Assembly (NCBI GenBank): GCA_013390605.1
Contig: JACAUB010000001.1
Coordinates: 4,922,006 to 4,986,005 of the forward strand
Reading direction: 5' to 3'
Length of the DNA: 64,000 nucleotides
DNA from: Bacteroidota bacterium
Lineage (GTDB): Bacteria > Bacteroidota > Bacteroidia > Bacteroidales > Cfx3-03
Below the pieces are notes generated by a model. That model had not been told where the DNA came from and searched no databases. It was given only the letters and a program-made list of their open reading frames with translations. Below are positions 9,661 through 17,483 of this stretch, piece after piece (position 1 is the first letter of the stretch; each line of letters opens with the position of its first letter). The position numbers and the translations under genes are program-made.

Positions 9661-11126
9661 GGTAGTTCAGTTATTTCAACACAACTCTTCAGCTCCAGTT
9701 TCTTGTTGTCTTTTGCAACAATTTTTACATTATTTAACTTCCATGATTTGCCAAAACTGATACTTCCTGAAATGTTTGCATTAACTTTAGTATTTGTGAA
9801 ATTAAAGTTTTCTAAGAAAGATTCTTGTAAACCTTCAGCCGAGATAGCACATTTAGCAAAATCAACATTAATATCGTTTACATAAATATTCTTAAAATGA
9901 GGTATTCCGGCTGAAGGAGGATCAACTTTATGGAGCATTGTTTTCCAATGGGTAGGAATAGAATCTACTGAAAAACCTTTTGGTAATGATGAATAGCTAT
10001 AGGCTGGATTCCAGTTCATTGTGAATTTGAAAGCATTGCCAACACTATCCATTTGAACTTTCTGGAAATGGATATCTTCAACAATTCCACCACGGGTTGT
10101 TGCAGACTTTATATGAAACCCGTTACCGGTTCCCTTTGCCAGTAAATCTGTCGCAAGTACGTGCCGAATGCCACCAGAAGTTTCGCTTCCCAGCGTGAGT
10201 AATCCACCTCCTTTTCTGGCAATACATTTTCGGATTACTACATATTCGGTTGGCCTGTTTACTCTGAGTCCGTCCCAATCTCTTCCCGACTTTAAACAGA
10301 AATCATCATCATTGCAATCTATATCGCAGTTTTGAACCAATATCCATGATGACGAATCTATATCAATACCATCTGTACTTGGGCCGTGTCCATCTTCGTT
10401 ATTTCGGATTGTTAATCCATCTACAGTGATTTTGGTTGAATAAAGTAGTTGAACTGTCCAGAAGCCAGCATTCTTAAGGTTTAATCCTTTAAGTGTTACG
10501 TTGGAAGATTCCTGAACCAGAAATGTTCGTACTCTTTTTGCATCATAATCTACAATCCATCGAAGGCCCTTAGAGTCATAAGATTTACGCATAACCCAAT
10601 ATTTTTCCCAACAGAATTTTCCTCTTGCATTGACGATTCCATTCCCCGTTATGGCGACTCTCTTTTGCCCTATCACATTGATTAAAGCAGCTGGCCACTT
10701 CATCTCTATTCCTGCAATTCTTGTATTTATTTCAGGATAGTCATCAAAATTCTGACTTCCAAGTAGGATAACTTCTTTATCAATTCGTAACTCTACACCT
10801 GTTTTTAAGAAAATAGAGCCAGTTACATAACTCCCTGGTTCGAAGGTTACAATGCCACCACCTTTTTTTGCACAGGCATCAATAGCTGCCTGAATACCTT
10901 TGGTCGAATTGGTTTGTCCATCAGCGTGAGCGCCAAAGGTATTAACCTTAACGGTAGTTCTTGATTTTGGTAATTCATTAGCACCCACTTTTTTTGCCCA
11001 ATCGAGGATATCTCCACCCTTCGACTGTGCCAAAGATGGCAGTGTGTAAATTATGATTGAAAACAAGAGAATTAAAGTTCTTAAAATGAATTTTTGTAAG
11101 AGATCAAATGATAATGTTTTTTTCAT
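9657..11126 (-). CDS. GH28 polygalacturonase / rhamnogalacturonan galacturonidase
   Basis: An inverting hydrolase of alpha-galacturonide bonds with a right-handed beta-helix. Numbered from the start used here, catalytic motifs are TDGID (D252, D255), NDDD (D273-D275), the Gly-rich GSETSGG (about 313-319, replacing the GHG loop) and HIK (338-340, the RIK equivalent). The signal peptide ends PSLAQ near residue 34. I chose the ATG at 11126 rather than the one at 11153 because it gives a 4-nt ATGA overlap with the upstream CE12 stop, the same coupling seen at two other junctions here, and a cleaner signal peptide. About 489 residues, normal for bacterial GH28. An exo-mode on rhamnogalacturonan oligosaccharides is inferred from context. 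Confidence 0.9.
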   Translation of the reverse strand: MKKTLSFDLLQKFILRTLILLFSIIIYTLPSLAQSKGGDILDWAKKVGANELPKSRTTVKVNTFGAHADGQTNSTKGIQAAIDACAKKGGGIVTFEPGSYVTGSIFLKTGVELRIDKEVILLGSQNFDDYPEINTRIAGIEMKWPAALINVIGQKRVAITGNGIVNARGKFCWEKYWVMRKSYDSKGLRWIVDYDAKRVRTFLVQESSNVTLKGLNLKNAGFWTVQLLYSTKITVDGLTIRNNEDGHGPSTDGIDIDSSSWILVQNCDIDCNDDDFCLKSGRDWDGLRVNRPTEYVVIRKCIARKGGGLLTLGSETSGGIRHVLATDLLAKGTGNGFHIKSATTRGGIVEDIHFQKVQMDSVGNAFKFTMNWNPAYSYSSLPKGFSVDSIPTHWKTMLHKVDPPSAGIPHFKNIYVNDINVDFAKCAISAEGLQESFLENFNFTNTKVNANISGSISFGKSWKLNNVKIVAKDNKKLELKSCVEITELP

Positions 11127-11950
11127 TTCTTTAAATAATTTATGAGTGGACAATCCTTAAGTTGTTTTAATCCATCAATCACTGAAGCAGCGTTTAGTTT
11201 TGCTCCTTCAGCATTGGTATGAGTATGATCACCAGGGAAGAATGTTTTTACTTTCTCAGAACCCATTGCATCGTATTTATCGGCGGTGATACTATTTAAA
11301 TCAATAAAATAGGAACCTTCTTCTTTCGCAACTTCTGCTGCCCATTTTCCAAAACTAGTATTAGCTCTTTCAACTTTTCCGTCTCTCCAGTCGTTTCTTG
11401 GAATCATGGAGGCCACAATTGGAATAGCTCCTTTCTGTTTCGCCTCAGTTATAAATTTGCGAAGATACCAACCATATGTGTGAACGACTTCTAATTTTCC
11501 ATCAGACCAGATAAGTTCTTTGGTTTCGTTGTCAACACCTTTTAAAACACCTCTTCGTCCAGCTTTTGATGTGTCAGGAATACTTCCTTCATTATGCCCA
11601 AACTGCATGATTACAAAATCACCGGTCTTTAAAGTAGATAACACTTTATCCCATCTTCCTTCTGAAAGAAATGTACGAGTACTACGACCAGCCATTGCCT
11701 GGTTACTGGTTACCAGATATGTAGTGTCAAAATAATCACCAATAAAGGTTCCCCACCCCCATGTCTCTTTATTGCTATTTCTCACTGTAGAGTCACCAAT
11801 AGTATATAGTGTATGTTTGTTCTGCAAGTTTATGAAGCTGGTTATAATCATAAAAACCATGCTAAGTATAAGTAATAGCTTTTTAAAGGATATATGATTC
11901 CTCAATAAATTTTTAATGGTATTATAATCTTTCTCATCAATTGATTTCAT
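11123..11950 (-). CDS. Rhamnogalacturonan acetylesterase, CE12 (SGNH fold), copy 2
   Basis: Second CE12 esterase of the operon, 275 residues. SGNH motifs: IGDSTVRNSN (Ser nucleophile), AMAGRSTRTF (Gly block), MQFGHNEG (Asn) and FPGDHTHTNAEGA (Asp, His). A hydrophobic N-terminal segment at residues 22-42 acts as signal sequence or anchor. It is the same length as the 6601-7428 copy and shares the motif order and the conserved central segments VHTYGWYLRKF and PIPRNDW-like. It lies 27 bp after the GH2 gene and is coupled to GH28 by ATGA. The duplication within one operon suggests non-redundant acetyl positions. Family call is strong, division of labour is inference. Confidence 0.9.
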   Translation of the reverse strand: MKSIDEKDYNTIKNLLRNHISFKKLLLILSMVFMIITSFINLQNKHTLYTIGDSTVRNSNKETWGWGTFIGDYFDTTYLVTSNQAMAGRSTRTFLSEGRWDKVLSTLKTGDFVIMQFGHNEGSIPDTSKAGRRGVLKGVDNETKELIWSDGKLEVVHTYGWYLRKFITEAKQKGAIPIVASMIPRNDWRDGKVERANTSFGKWAAEVAKEEGSYFIDLNSITADKYDAMGSEKVKTFFPGDHTHTNAEGAKLNAASVIDGLKQLKDCPLINYLKK

Positions 11951-11977
11951 GGCAATATTTTTTACAATTTAAATGGG

Positions 11978-14326
11978 TTATTTGACTATATCCAATGTAA
12001 TAGTTGCTTCTTCTAATCCGGGAGAAGAAGCCTTTAATTTGATTTTACCATTCGATGATTTAGATTTAATAATTGCAATACACCGGCCTCTATAAAGATG
12101 TCTTTGTGACGCCTGATATAACTCGTGGCTTGTTATGTCGCCATTATCCACCCCGGCAATGAAACCTGATTCACTTACATTGAATGAAATCAGTTTGTCA
12201 GAATTAGGACAAACTATCCCATTTGTATCAACAACCGTTACTGTTACATATGAAACATCATCCCAGTTATTTGAAATTGTAAGTTTATCTGCAGATAGAA
12301 CTATTTTAACAGGTTCTCCGGCTGTTTTATGTTCTTCTGATGCTACTTCTTTCCCTCTATTTTTTGCAACAGCTTTTAATGAACCCTTTTCAAAAGTAAT
12401 ATCCCACGATCTGGGGCTATCATCCGCAGGTTTGGCTTTAGAACCGAGGGATCTACCATTCAAAAAAAGTTCTACTTCATCACAATTACTATAGACTTGT
12501 ACTTTTCCATCGTCATAGGTTCCGAAATCTGTAGGTGTCCAGTTAGCAACCCAAGCACCTAGCCCAGCATTTTCTTCTTTTCTAACAATATGGACTACCG
12601 GTTTCTCTGACCACCAGCTCTGACGTTGATAGCCTAGTTGTTTCCATCCGCCAGTCCGATCAAACAATCCTTGTCCAAAGGTTATCTCTGGCCATTGCGC
12701 CTCGCCTAAATAATCGATACCAACCCAAAGAAATTGTCCTGACATAAAAGGATTGTCTCTTAAAGCTAACCAAGCCAACTGAGTATGCCCATTTTCTGTT
12801 CCAATTACAATTCTTTCTGGTTTAGTATTATGGGCCACTACTAATTCGTTTTCGCGATAGTTCTGTCCAACAATATCCATCTTATCGGCAAATCCATTAT
12901 CATACACTTTCGATTGCCCGGGTCTAAAGAGTGCCATAGTTACAGGTCGTCCTGGATCAAGTTTATGAATTAAATCTTGTTGGTTTTTATATTTATTAAA
13001 TCCGGTAGAGTCGTTAAGATTATCGTGAATTTCGTTTCCTACACTATAGATGATAATAGAAGGATGATTTCGGTCACGCAATACCATATCACGCGTGTCT
13101 TTTTCCCACCATTGAGTAAAGTTGAGGTTATATCCTTTCTCTCCATTAGGTTTTGCGGCATTCCATGTGTCACAGGTTTCGTCCATAACCAGAAAGCCCA
13201 TTTTATCGCATAGATCCAGGAATTCAGGAGCAACAGGGTTATGAGATGTGCGAATTGCATTAACCCCTATTTGTTTAAGTAGTTCAAGTCTGCGTTCCCA
13301 CGCTCTTAAAGGAACTGCCGATCCTAATGCTCCGGCATCATGATGAAGGCATACTCCTTTAATTTTGATGTTTTTCCCATTTAACCAATATCCTGTTGCC
13401 GCTTCGAATTTGCTTTCGCGAATTCCAAAAACAGTGGTTTGCTCATCTAAAATAGTTTTACCGGAACGGATTAATGTTTTTGTTTTATATAAATTAGGTT
13501 GATCTAAATTCCAAAGCGCTGGATTACTAATTTCAATATTTTGGTTAAGTAATAAACGTTGACCAGCTGAAATCGATTGTTTCACCTCTTTAGAAGTAAC
13601 AATCTTGCCTGTCTGATCTACGATAGAAGTCTCTAATGTAACTGTTGTAGAGCTATTTGACTGATTAATTAAACTAGTTTCAACATTCACTAATGCTTTT
13701 TTTGAAGTTGCAATTGAGGTCGAAGCATATACACCCCATTGATCAATATGTAATGGATTTGTAATTACTAACCTTACATGTCGGTATATTCCTGCACCAG
13801 TATAGTATCTGGATGCCGGTTGAATAGAATTATCTACACGAACTGATAATATGTTTTTTTCATCTTTCCCAAATTTTAAATGATCGGTCAAATCATAACT
13901 AAAACTAATGTAGCCGTATGGACGCTTTCCTAAATGACAACCATTTATCCATACATCGCTATTGGCCATCACCCCATCGAATTCAATAAATATTTTTTTC
14001 TTAGCATCTTTTTCATTTATTGAAAAGCTTTTTCTATACCAACCAATCCCTGATGGTAAATACCCACCTCCCCGGCTTGTTGGACTCGAAACATCGTAAG
14101 GTCCCTCAATACTCCAATCATGTGGAACATCAATCGTTCTCCATTTTGAGTCATCAAATGCTGATATTTCCGCTCCTTTGGCATCTTCTTTTATGAAGTG
14201 CCAATCAATGTCGAAACAAAATGTACTTCTGCTAGATGAACTTTGTTGTTGAGCCTGACCTATGAAAGAGATTAGCGTAAGAAATGCACACAATATCTCT
14301 TTCAAGGTTAATCTTAGCTTTATCAT
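11978..14326 (-). CDS. GH2 beta-galactosidase-like enzyme
   Basis: Retaining beta-glycosidase of 782 residues, predicted to remove beta-linked galactose from pectin side chains in the periplasm. The signal peptide ends FIGQAQ near residue 26. Domain order is the GH2 sugar-binding jelly roll (about 30-195), the immunoglobulin-like domain (about 200-305), the TIM barrel (about 310-590) and C-terminal beta domains of the DUF4982 and invasin-like kind (about 600-782). The acid/base is E432 in SVGNE and the nucleophile E511 in IGTENG. It lies 49 bp after the PL11 gene and 27 bp before a CE12 gene. Beta-glucuronidase activity is a less likely alternative. Confidence 0.88.
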   Translation of the reverse strand: MIKLRLTLKEILCAFLTLISFIGQAQQQSSSSRSTFCFDIDWHFIKEDAKGAEISAFDDSKWRTIDVPHDWSIEGPYDVSSPTSRGGGYLPSGIGWYRKSFSINEKDAKKKIFIEFDGVMANSDVWINGCHLGKRPYGYISFSYDLTDHLKFGKDEKNILSVRVDNSIQPASRYYTGAGIYRHVRLVITNPLHIDQWGVYASTSIATSKKALVNVETSLINQSNSSTTVTLETSIVDQTGKIVTSKEVKQSISAGQRLLLNQNIEISNPALWNLDQPNLYKTKTLIRSGKTILDEQTTVFGIRESKFEAATGYWLNGKNIKIKGVCLHHDAGALGSAVPLRAWERRLELLKQIGVNAIRTSHNPVAPEFLDLCDKMGFLVMDETCDTWNAAKPNGEKGYNLNFTQWWEKDTRDMVLRDRNHPSIIIYSVGNEIHDNLNDSTGFNKYKNQQDLIHKLDPGRPVTMALFRPGQSKVYDNGFADKMDIVGQNYRENELVVAHNTKPERIVIGTENGHTQLAWLALRDNPFMSGQFLWVGIDYLGEAQWPEITFGQGLFDRTGGWKQLGYQRQSWWSEKPVVHIVRKEENAGLGAWVANWTPTDFGTYDDGKVQVYSNCDEVELFLNGRSLGSKAKPADDSPRSWDITFEKGSLKAVAKNRGKEVASEEHKTAGEPVKIVLSADKLTISNNWDDVSYVTVTVVDTNGIVCPNSDKLISFNVSESGFIAGVDNGDITSHELYQASQRHLYRGRCIAIIKSKSSNGKIKLKASSPGLEEATITLDIVK

Positions 14327-14375
14327 TATTATAGTTTTAAATCTGTTTTTTTACAATGTTGATTTAATGAAACGA

Positions 14376-16262
14376 TTAGTTATCAATTGTTTTTAATCTT
14401 TGTGGGATTAATATAATGTTGGGTTTTGTTAATTTCTTCATATCTGATCCCAGGTAAAAACCTGTATGTGGAGGTTGATTGTATCCTACATTTTCAGTTG
14501 CAACACCTAGACGGTACTGTGGATCATGCATTAGGGTAAAGATACGATGGTTCGTAGGAATAGTAGTTGTGTATATTCGAAGATTTTGATTATCTGCCGT
14601 TCTGAAGATAACTTCTTCTCGCCAGTCCCCAAATAAATCGGCACATAGTACTGGTGTCGATTTTGTGCCATTGTTTGAAATACATCCTTTAGCGGTAAAA
14701 AGTCTTCCTTGTTTGTATTTATCGATATGATTTCCATCGAGTAATTCACGATTTAGATCGCCATCCCACCATATTAAGAAATTGGTTGAAGAGGGAGTAT
14801 CACCAATACGTTTTCCCTTTAGGTTATACAATCCTTCTGATCCTGACCACCACATCTCGGCACCATAGTTTGAAGGATCAATATCTTCGGCTACTCCACG
14901 GCCAACATCTTTGTTTATGGAGCCTTTAAAGATTATTTCACCAGTCTTTGCATCATATATTGATACTCCTGGTCCTTGTGTCCCATCTTCAATTTCGTGG
15001 ATTCCAAATACTTGAAGTCCTTTTCTTTTCGGATCAAGTTGACTAACATGAATGGCATCTCCATGGCGAAGGCCGGTCGAGAATAATCCTTTTCCATTAT
15101 CATCAACTACCATGGATCCATAGATGATTTCATCTTTTCCATCGCCATCTACATCGGCCACACATAGATTATGATTTCCTTGTCCCGAGAATGGGTTCTC
15201 ACCGTCTTTACTATCGAAGACCCAACGCGAAGTAAGTTTCCCGTTTTTCCAGCCCCAGGCAGCTAAGACTGTTCTGCCATAATATCCTCTGCACATTATT
15301 ACGCTTGGATGAACTCCATCCAGATATGCAACACATGCTAAAAAACGATCCACCCGATTGCCATTATTATCGCTTCCACCGTTTCCTCCATGACCATTCC
15401 ATCCATCGGTAGGATAACGGCTTGGAATATAATCTGTAGTAGCTAAAGCCTCTCCTGTTTTTCCACTAAATATCGTAAAGTATTCAGGTCCATTTAATAT
15501 TTTACCATACATATTAGCAGGCGAAGTGGTCAGGTTTCGCCAGTCTTTTGTTGAATCACCGATTATTTTCCCTTTACCATCTCTAGTCCCGTCGGCTGTT
15601 TTGCAAGCGAATTCAGCAATACCATCTCCATCCAGATCATACACCATAAACTGCGTATAGTGAGCACCTTCCCTAATGTTTCTTCCTAAATTGATTTCCC
15701 ATAACAATGTTCCATTCATCTTATAGGCCTGAAATATTGGAATATCAGAAATGCCGGGCGAGGGATTGTCTATTCCTCTGCCTGTTTGATGAAGAATTAT
15801 TTCGTATTCTCCATCACCATCCAAATCACCGACAGAAGCGTCGTTCGGTGAATATCCGGCAGGCGTTTTTAAAGGTATTGTAAAATATTGTAGTGCTGGT
15901 GAATTTGCTTTTAAGATAAAAGGTTTGCTTGTTTCAATTTCTATTCCTTTAGATAAAGTTTTAATTGTATAGAAATTATCAATAGCAAAGTTGATCTTTC
16001 CATCTTCAAAATTTGTACTTTTAGTAATAGGGACTTTATTAAGTTTAATGGGATCCTCATTGCCACTTTTACGATAAATATTAAATGCAATTCCTTCTAA
16101 TTCAGTTCCTAGTAATCGCCATCCTATATAAACCGAATCATTTGCTTTATGTATAGCTATTAATCCTCGGTCAAGATTTTCCATCTGCCTTTGGGCTTTG
16201 AGTGAAAACCCTGTCATTAAGAGCAGCGTTGATAGGATAACACTTATTTTAATTTGCAACAT
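14376..16262 (-). CDS. PL11 rhamnogalacturonan lyase (YesW/YesX-like)
   Basis: Cleaves the alpha-1,4 bond between rhamnose and galacturonate in rhamnogalacturonan I by beta-elimination, leaving unsaturated galacturonate ends that GH105 removes. At 628 residues it has the usual PL11 size. The N-terminal fibronectin-like region begins MENLDRGLIAIHK after a signal peptide ending SLKAQ. An eight-bladed propeller follows with repeated calcium-binding loops DLDGDGEYE, DLDGDGIAE and DVDGDGKDE. Conserved patches include GHGGNGGSDNNGNRVDR and the C-terminal NQPPHTGFYLG. It is the defining enzyme of this locus. Whether it is endo- or exo-acting cannot be decided by eye. Confidence 0.95.
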   Translation of the reverse strand: MLQIKISVILSTLLLMTGFSLKAQRQMENLDRGLIAIHKANDSVYIGWRLLGTELEGIAFNIYRKSGNEDPIKLNKVPITKSTNFEDGKINFAIDNFYTIKTLSKGIEIETSKPFILKANSPALQYFTIPLKTPAGYSPNDASVGDLDGDGEYEIILHQTGRGIDNPSPGISDIPIFQAYKMNGTLLWEINLGRNIREGAHYTQFMVYDLDGDGIAEFACKTADGTRDGKGKIIGDSTKDWRNLTTSPANMYGKILNGPEYFTIFSGKTGEALATTDYIPSRYPTDGWNGHGGNGGSDNNGNRVDRFLACVAYLDGVHPSVIMCRGYYGRTVLAAWGWKNGKLTSRWVFDSKDGENPFSGQGNHNLCVADVDGDGKDEIIYGSMVVDDNGKGLFSTGLRHGDAIHVSQLDPKRKGLQVFGIHEIEDGTQGPGVSIYDAKTGEIIFKGSINKDVGRGVAEDIDPSNYGAEMWWSGSEGLYNLKGKRIGDTPSSTNFLIWWDGDLNRELLDGNHIDKYKQGRLFTAKGCISNNGTKSTPVLCADLFGDWREEVIFRTADNQNLRIYTTTIPTNHRIFTLMHDPQYRLGVATENVGYNQPPHTGFYLGSDMKKLTKPNIILIPQRLKTIDN

Positions 16263-16292
16263 GACTTTCCCTTTATGAATTGGGTTAGTTAT

Positions 16293-17318
16293 TTAATTGT
16301 CAGTATCAGTACGAAATGGTGAAGCAGGTAGATTGGCCATGTTATACAGACTTGTAGGTGGATTACTCCCCCAACCATATCTTACTGCAACCGGATTTTC
16401 AATCTCAGAACTTGTTACTCTTATCGTTTTCCCTTCTATCGAAGCATTTGCCCAAACAAACTTCATGTCTTTGCCTGCAATAGCAAAACCTTTAAGTTGA
16501 TTATCCTTTGCAGTTAAGCCACCATCTGTGTGTTTGAAAAGTAGTCTGATGGAATTTCCTTCAATCTTCATCTTATCATAAATTGGCCCTGAGAAAGTTG
16601 TTTTTTCTCCATAAACTATGTTACGGGCTGCGAGAGCAAGCCTTCTGCCAATTTCTTGTTTGTTTTTTTGGTGGATATTTGCCTGATTGGTTGGGTCGGC
16701 ATTATCAATGGCAACAACCATTTCCGTATTAGGAACTGACAGATTCTGTAGTTGTGCTTCACGTTTTATTGCCTCTGCACCTCCTTTAGCCGGAATCGTT
16801 TCTACTGCTTTTCCGATATTTGCAAGCTGAACATAAATAAAAGGAAAGTTGCCTTGTCCCCATTGATTTCTCCAGTCTGTAATTAGTGTTTCCATCAAAT
16901 CTTTATAGATTGATGCGGTAGGACTATTTGATTCTCCCTGATACCATAATGCTCCACGAATAGCAAAAGGAACCAAATTTGACTGTCCAGAACAAATCCA
17001 TACTTCTCCTACATAAATGTCATTTAGTGTGATGGTATTTTCCCCCGATATTATAAGGGTGTATGGTCCCCCGGCTTTTAGTTTATTTAAATTTGTTTTC
17101 CAACTTCCCTTGTCATCTGCTATAATTGTTCTTTTTTGGTTTTTAAACATCAGATTTATCTTTTCTCCAGGTGAAGCAGTTCCCCATATTGGAACCAAAG
17201 TATTTCTTTGCAGAACCATGTGATCACCAAAAGGACTGGCTAACTTGACTTTTGCTATTAATGATCCTGAAAAAAGAGATAATATGAATGTGAATGCTAT
17301 CGCTTTAATAAACTTCAT
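16293..17318 (-). CDS. SASA-type (sialate O-acetylesterase-like) esterase, internally deleted
   Basis: An SGNH-family carbohydrate acetylesterase relic. I start it at the ATG at 17318, giving the signal peptide MKFIKAIAFTFILSLFSGS; the upstream ATG at 17405 adds 29 residues with no signal character. The N-terminal beta domain (KVKLASPFGDHMVLQ onwards) and nucleophile block CSGQSN are normal. Directly after that Asn the sequence jumps to LVPFAIRGALWYQGESN, a block usually some 150-200 residues further on. The region carrying the usual FSA..YFFGR and SSWGGT motifs is therefore missing, with frame kept. The C-terminal catalytic region (IDNADP, NIHQKNKQEIGRRLA) is present. Total 341 residues against about 480-640 in the family. 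Probably inactive or altered; an assembly artefact is also possible. Confidence 0.8.
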   Translation of the reverse strand: MKFIKAIAFTFILSLFSGSLIAKVKLASPFGDHMVLQRNTLVPIWGTASPGEKINLMFKNQKRTIIADDKGSWKTNLNKLKAGGPYTLIISGENTITLNDIYVGEVWICSGQSNLVPFAIRGALWYQGESNSPTASIYKDLMETLITDWRNQWGQGNFPFIYVQLANIGKAVETIPAKGGAEAIKREAQLQNLSVPNTEMVVAIDNADPTNQANIHQKNKQEIGRRLALAARNIVYGEKTTFSGPIYDKMKIEGNSIRLLFKHTDGGLTAKDNQLKGFAIAGKDMKFVWANASIEGKTIRVTSSEIENPVAVRYGWGSNPPTSLYNMANLPASPFRTDTDN

Positions 17319-17426
17319 TACGTAAGTGGTGTATTGATTAAAGGAAATATCGTTTTTTATTCTGCTTATGGCAGTTCTAAGAGTTCTTTGGCAATTAATC
17401 CTCACGTGACCAACAGCTTATATGGA

Positions 17427-17460
17427 AAGGGTGTGATACTGTAATAAGTACCACACCCTT
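17427..17460 (-). terminator. Hairpin after susD
   Basis: A 9-bp perfect stem (AAGGGTGTG at 17427-17435 with CACACCCTT at 17452-17460) and 16-nt loop, between the susD stop and the esterase gene. On the minus strand only a short T tract follows (TTTCC). It probably acts as a partial terminator or RNA-processing stem, giving high susCD and lower enzyme mRNA. Confidence 0.6.
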
Positions 17461-17483
17461 AATGCTAATTATTTTTCTATTGA

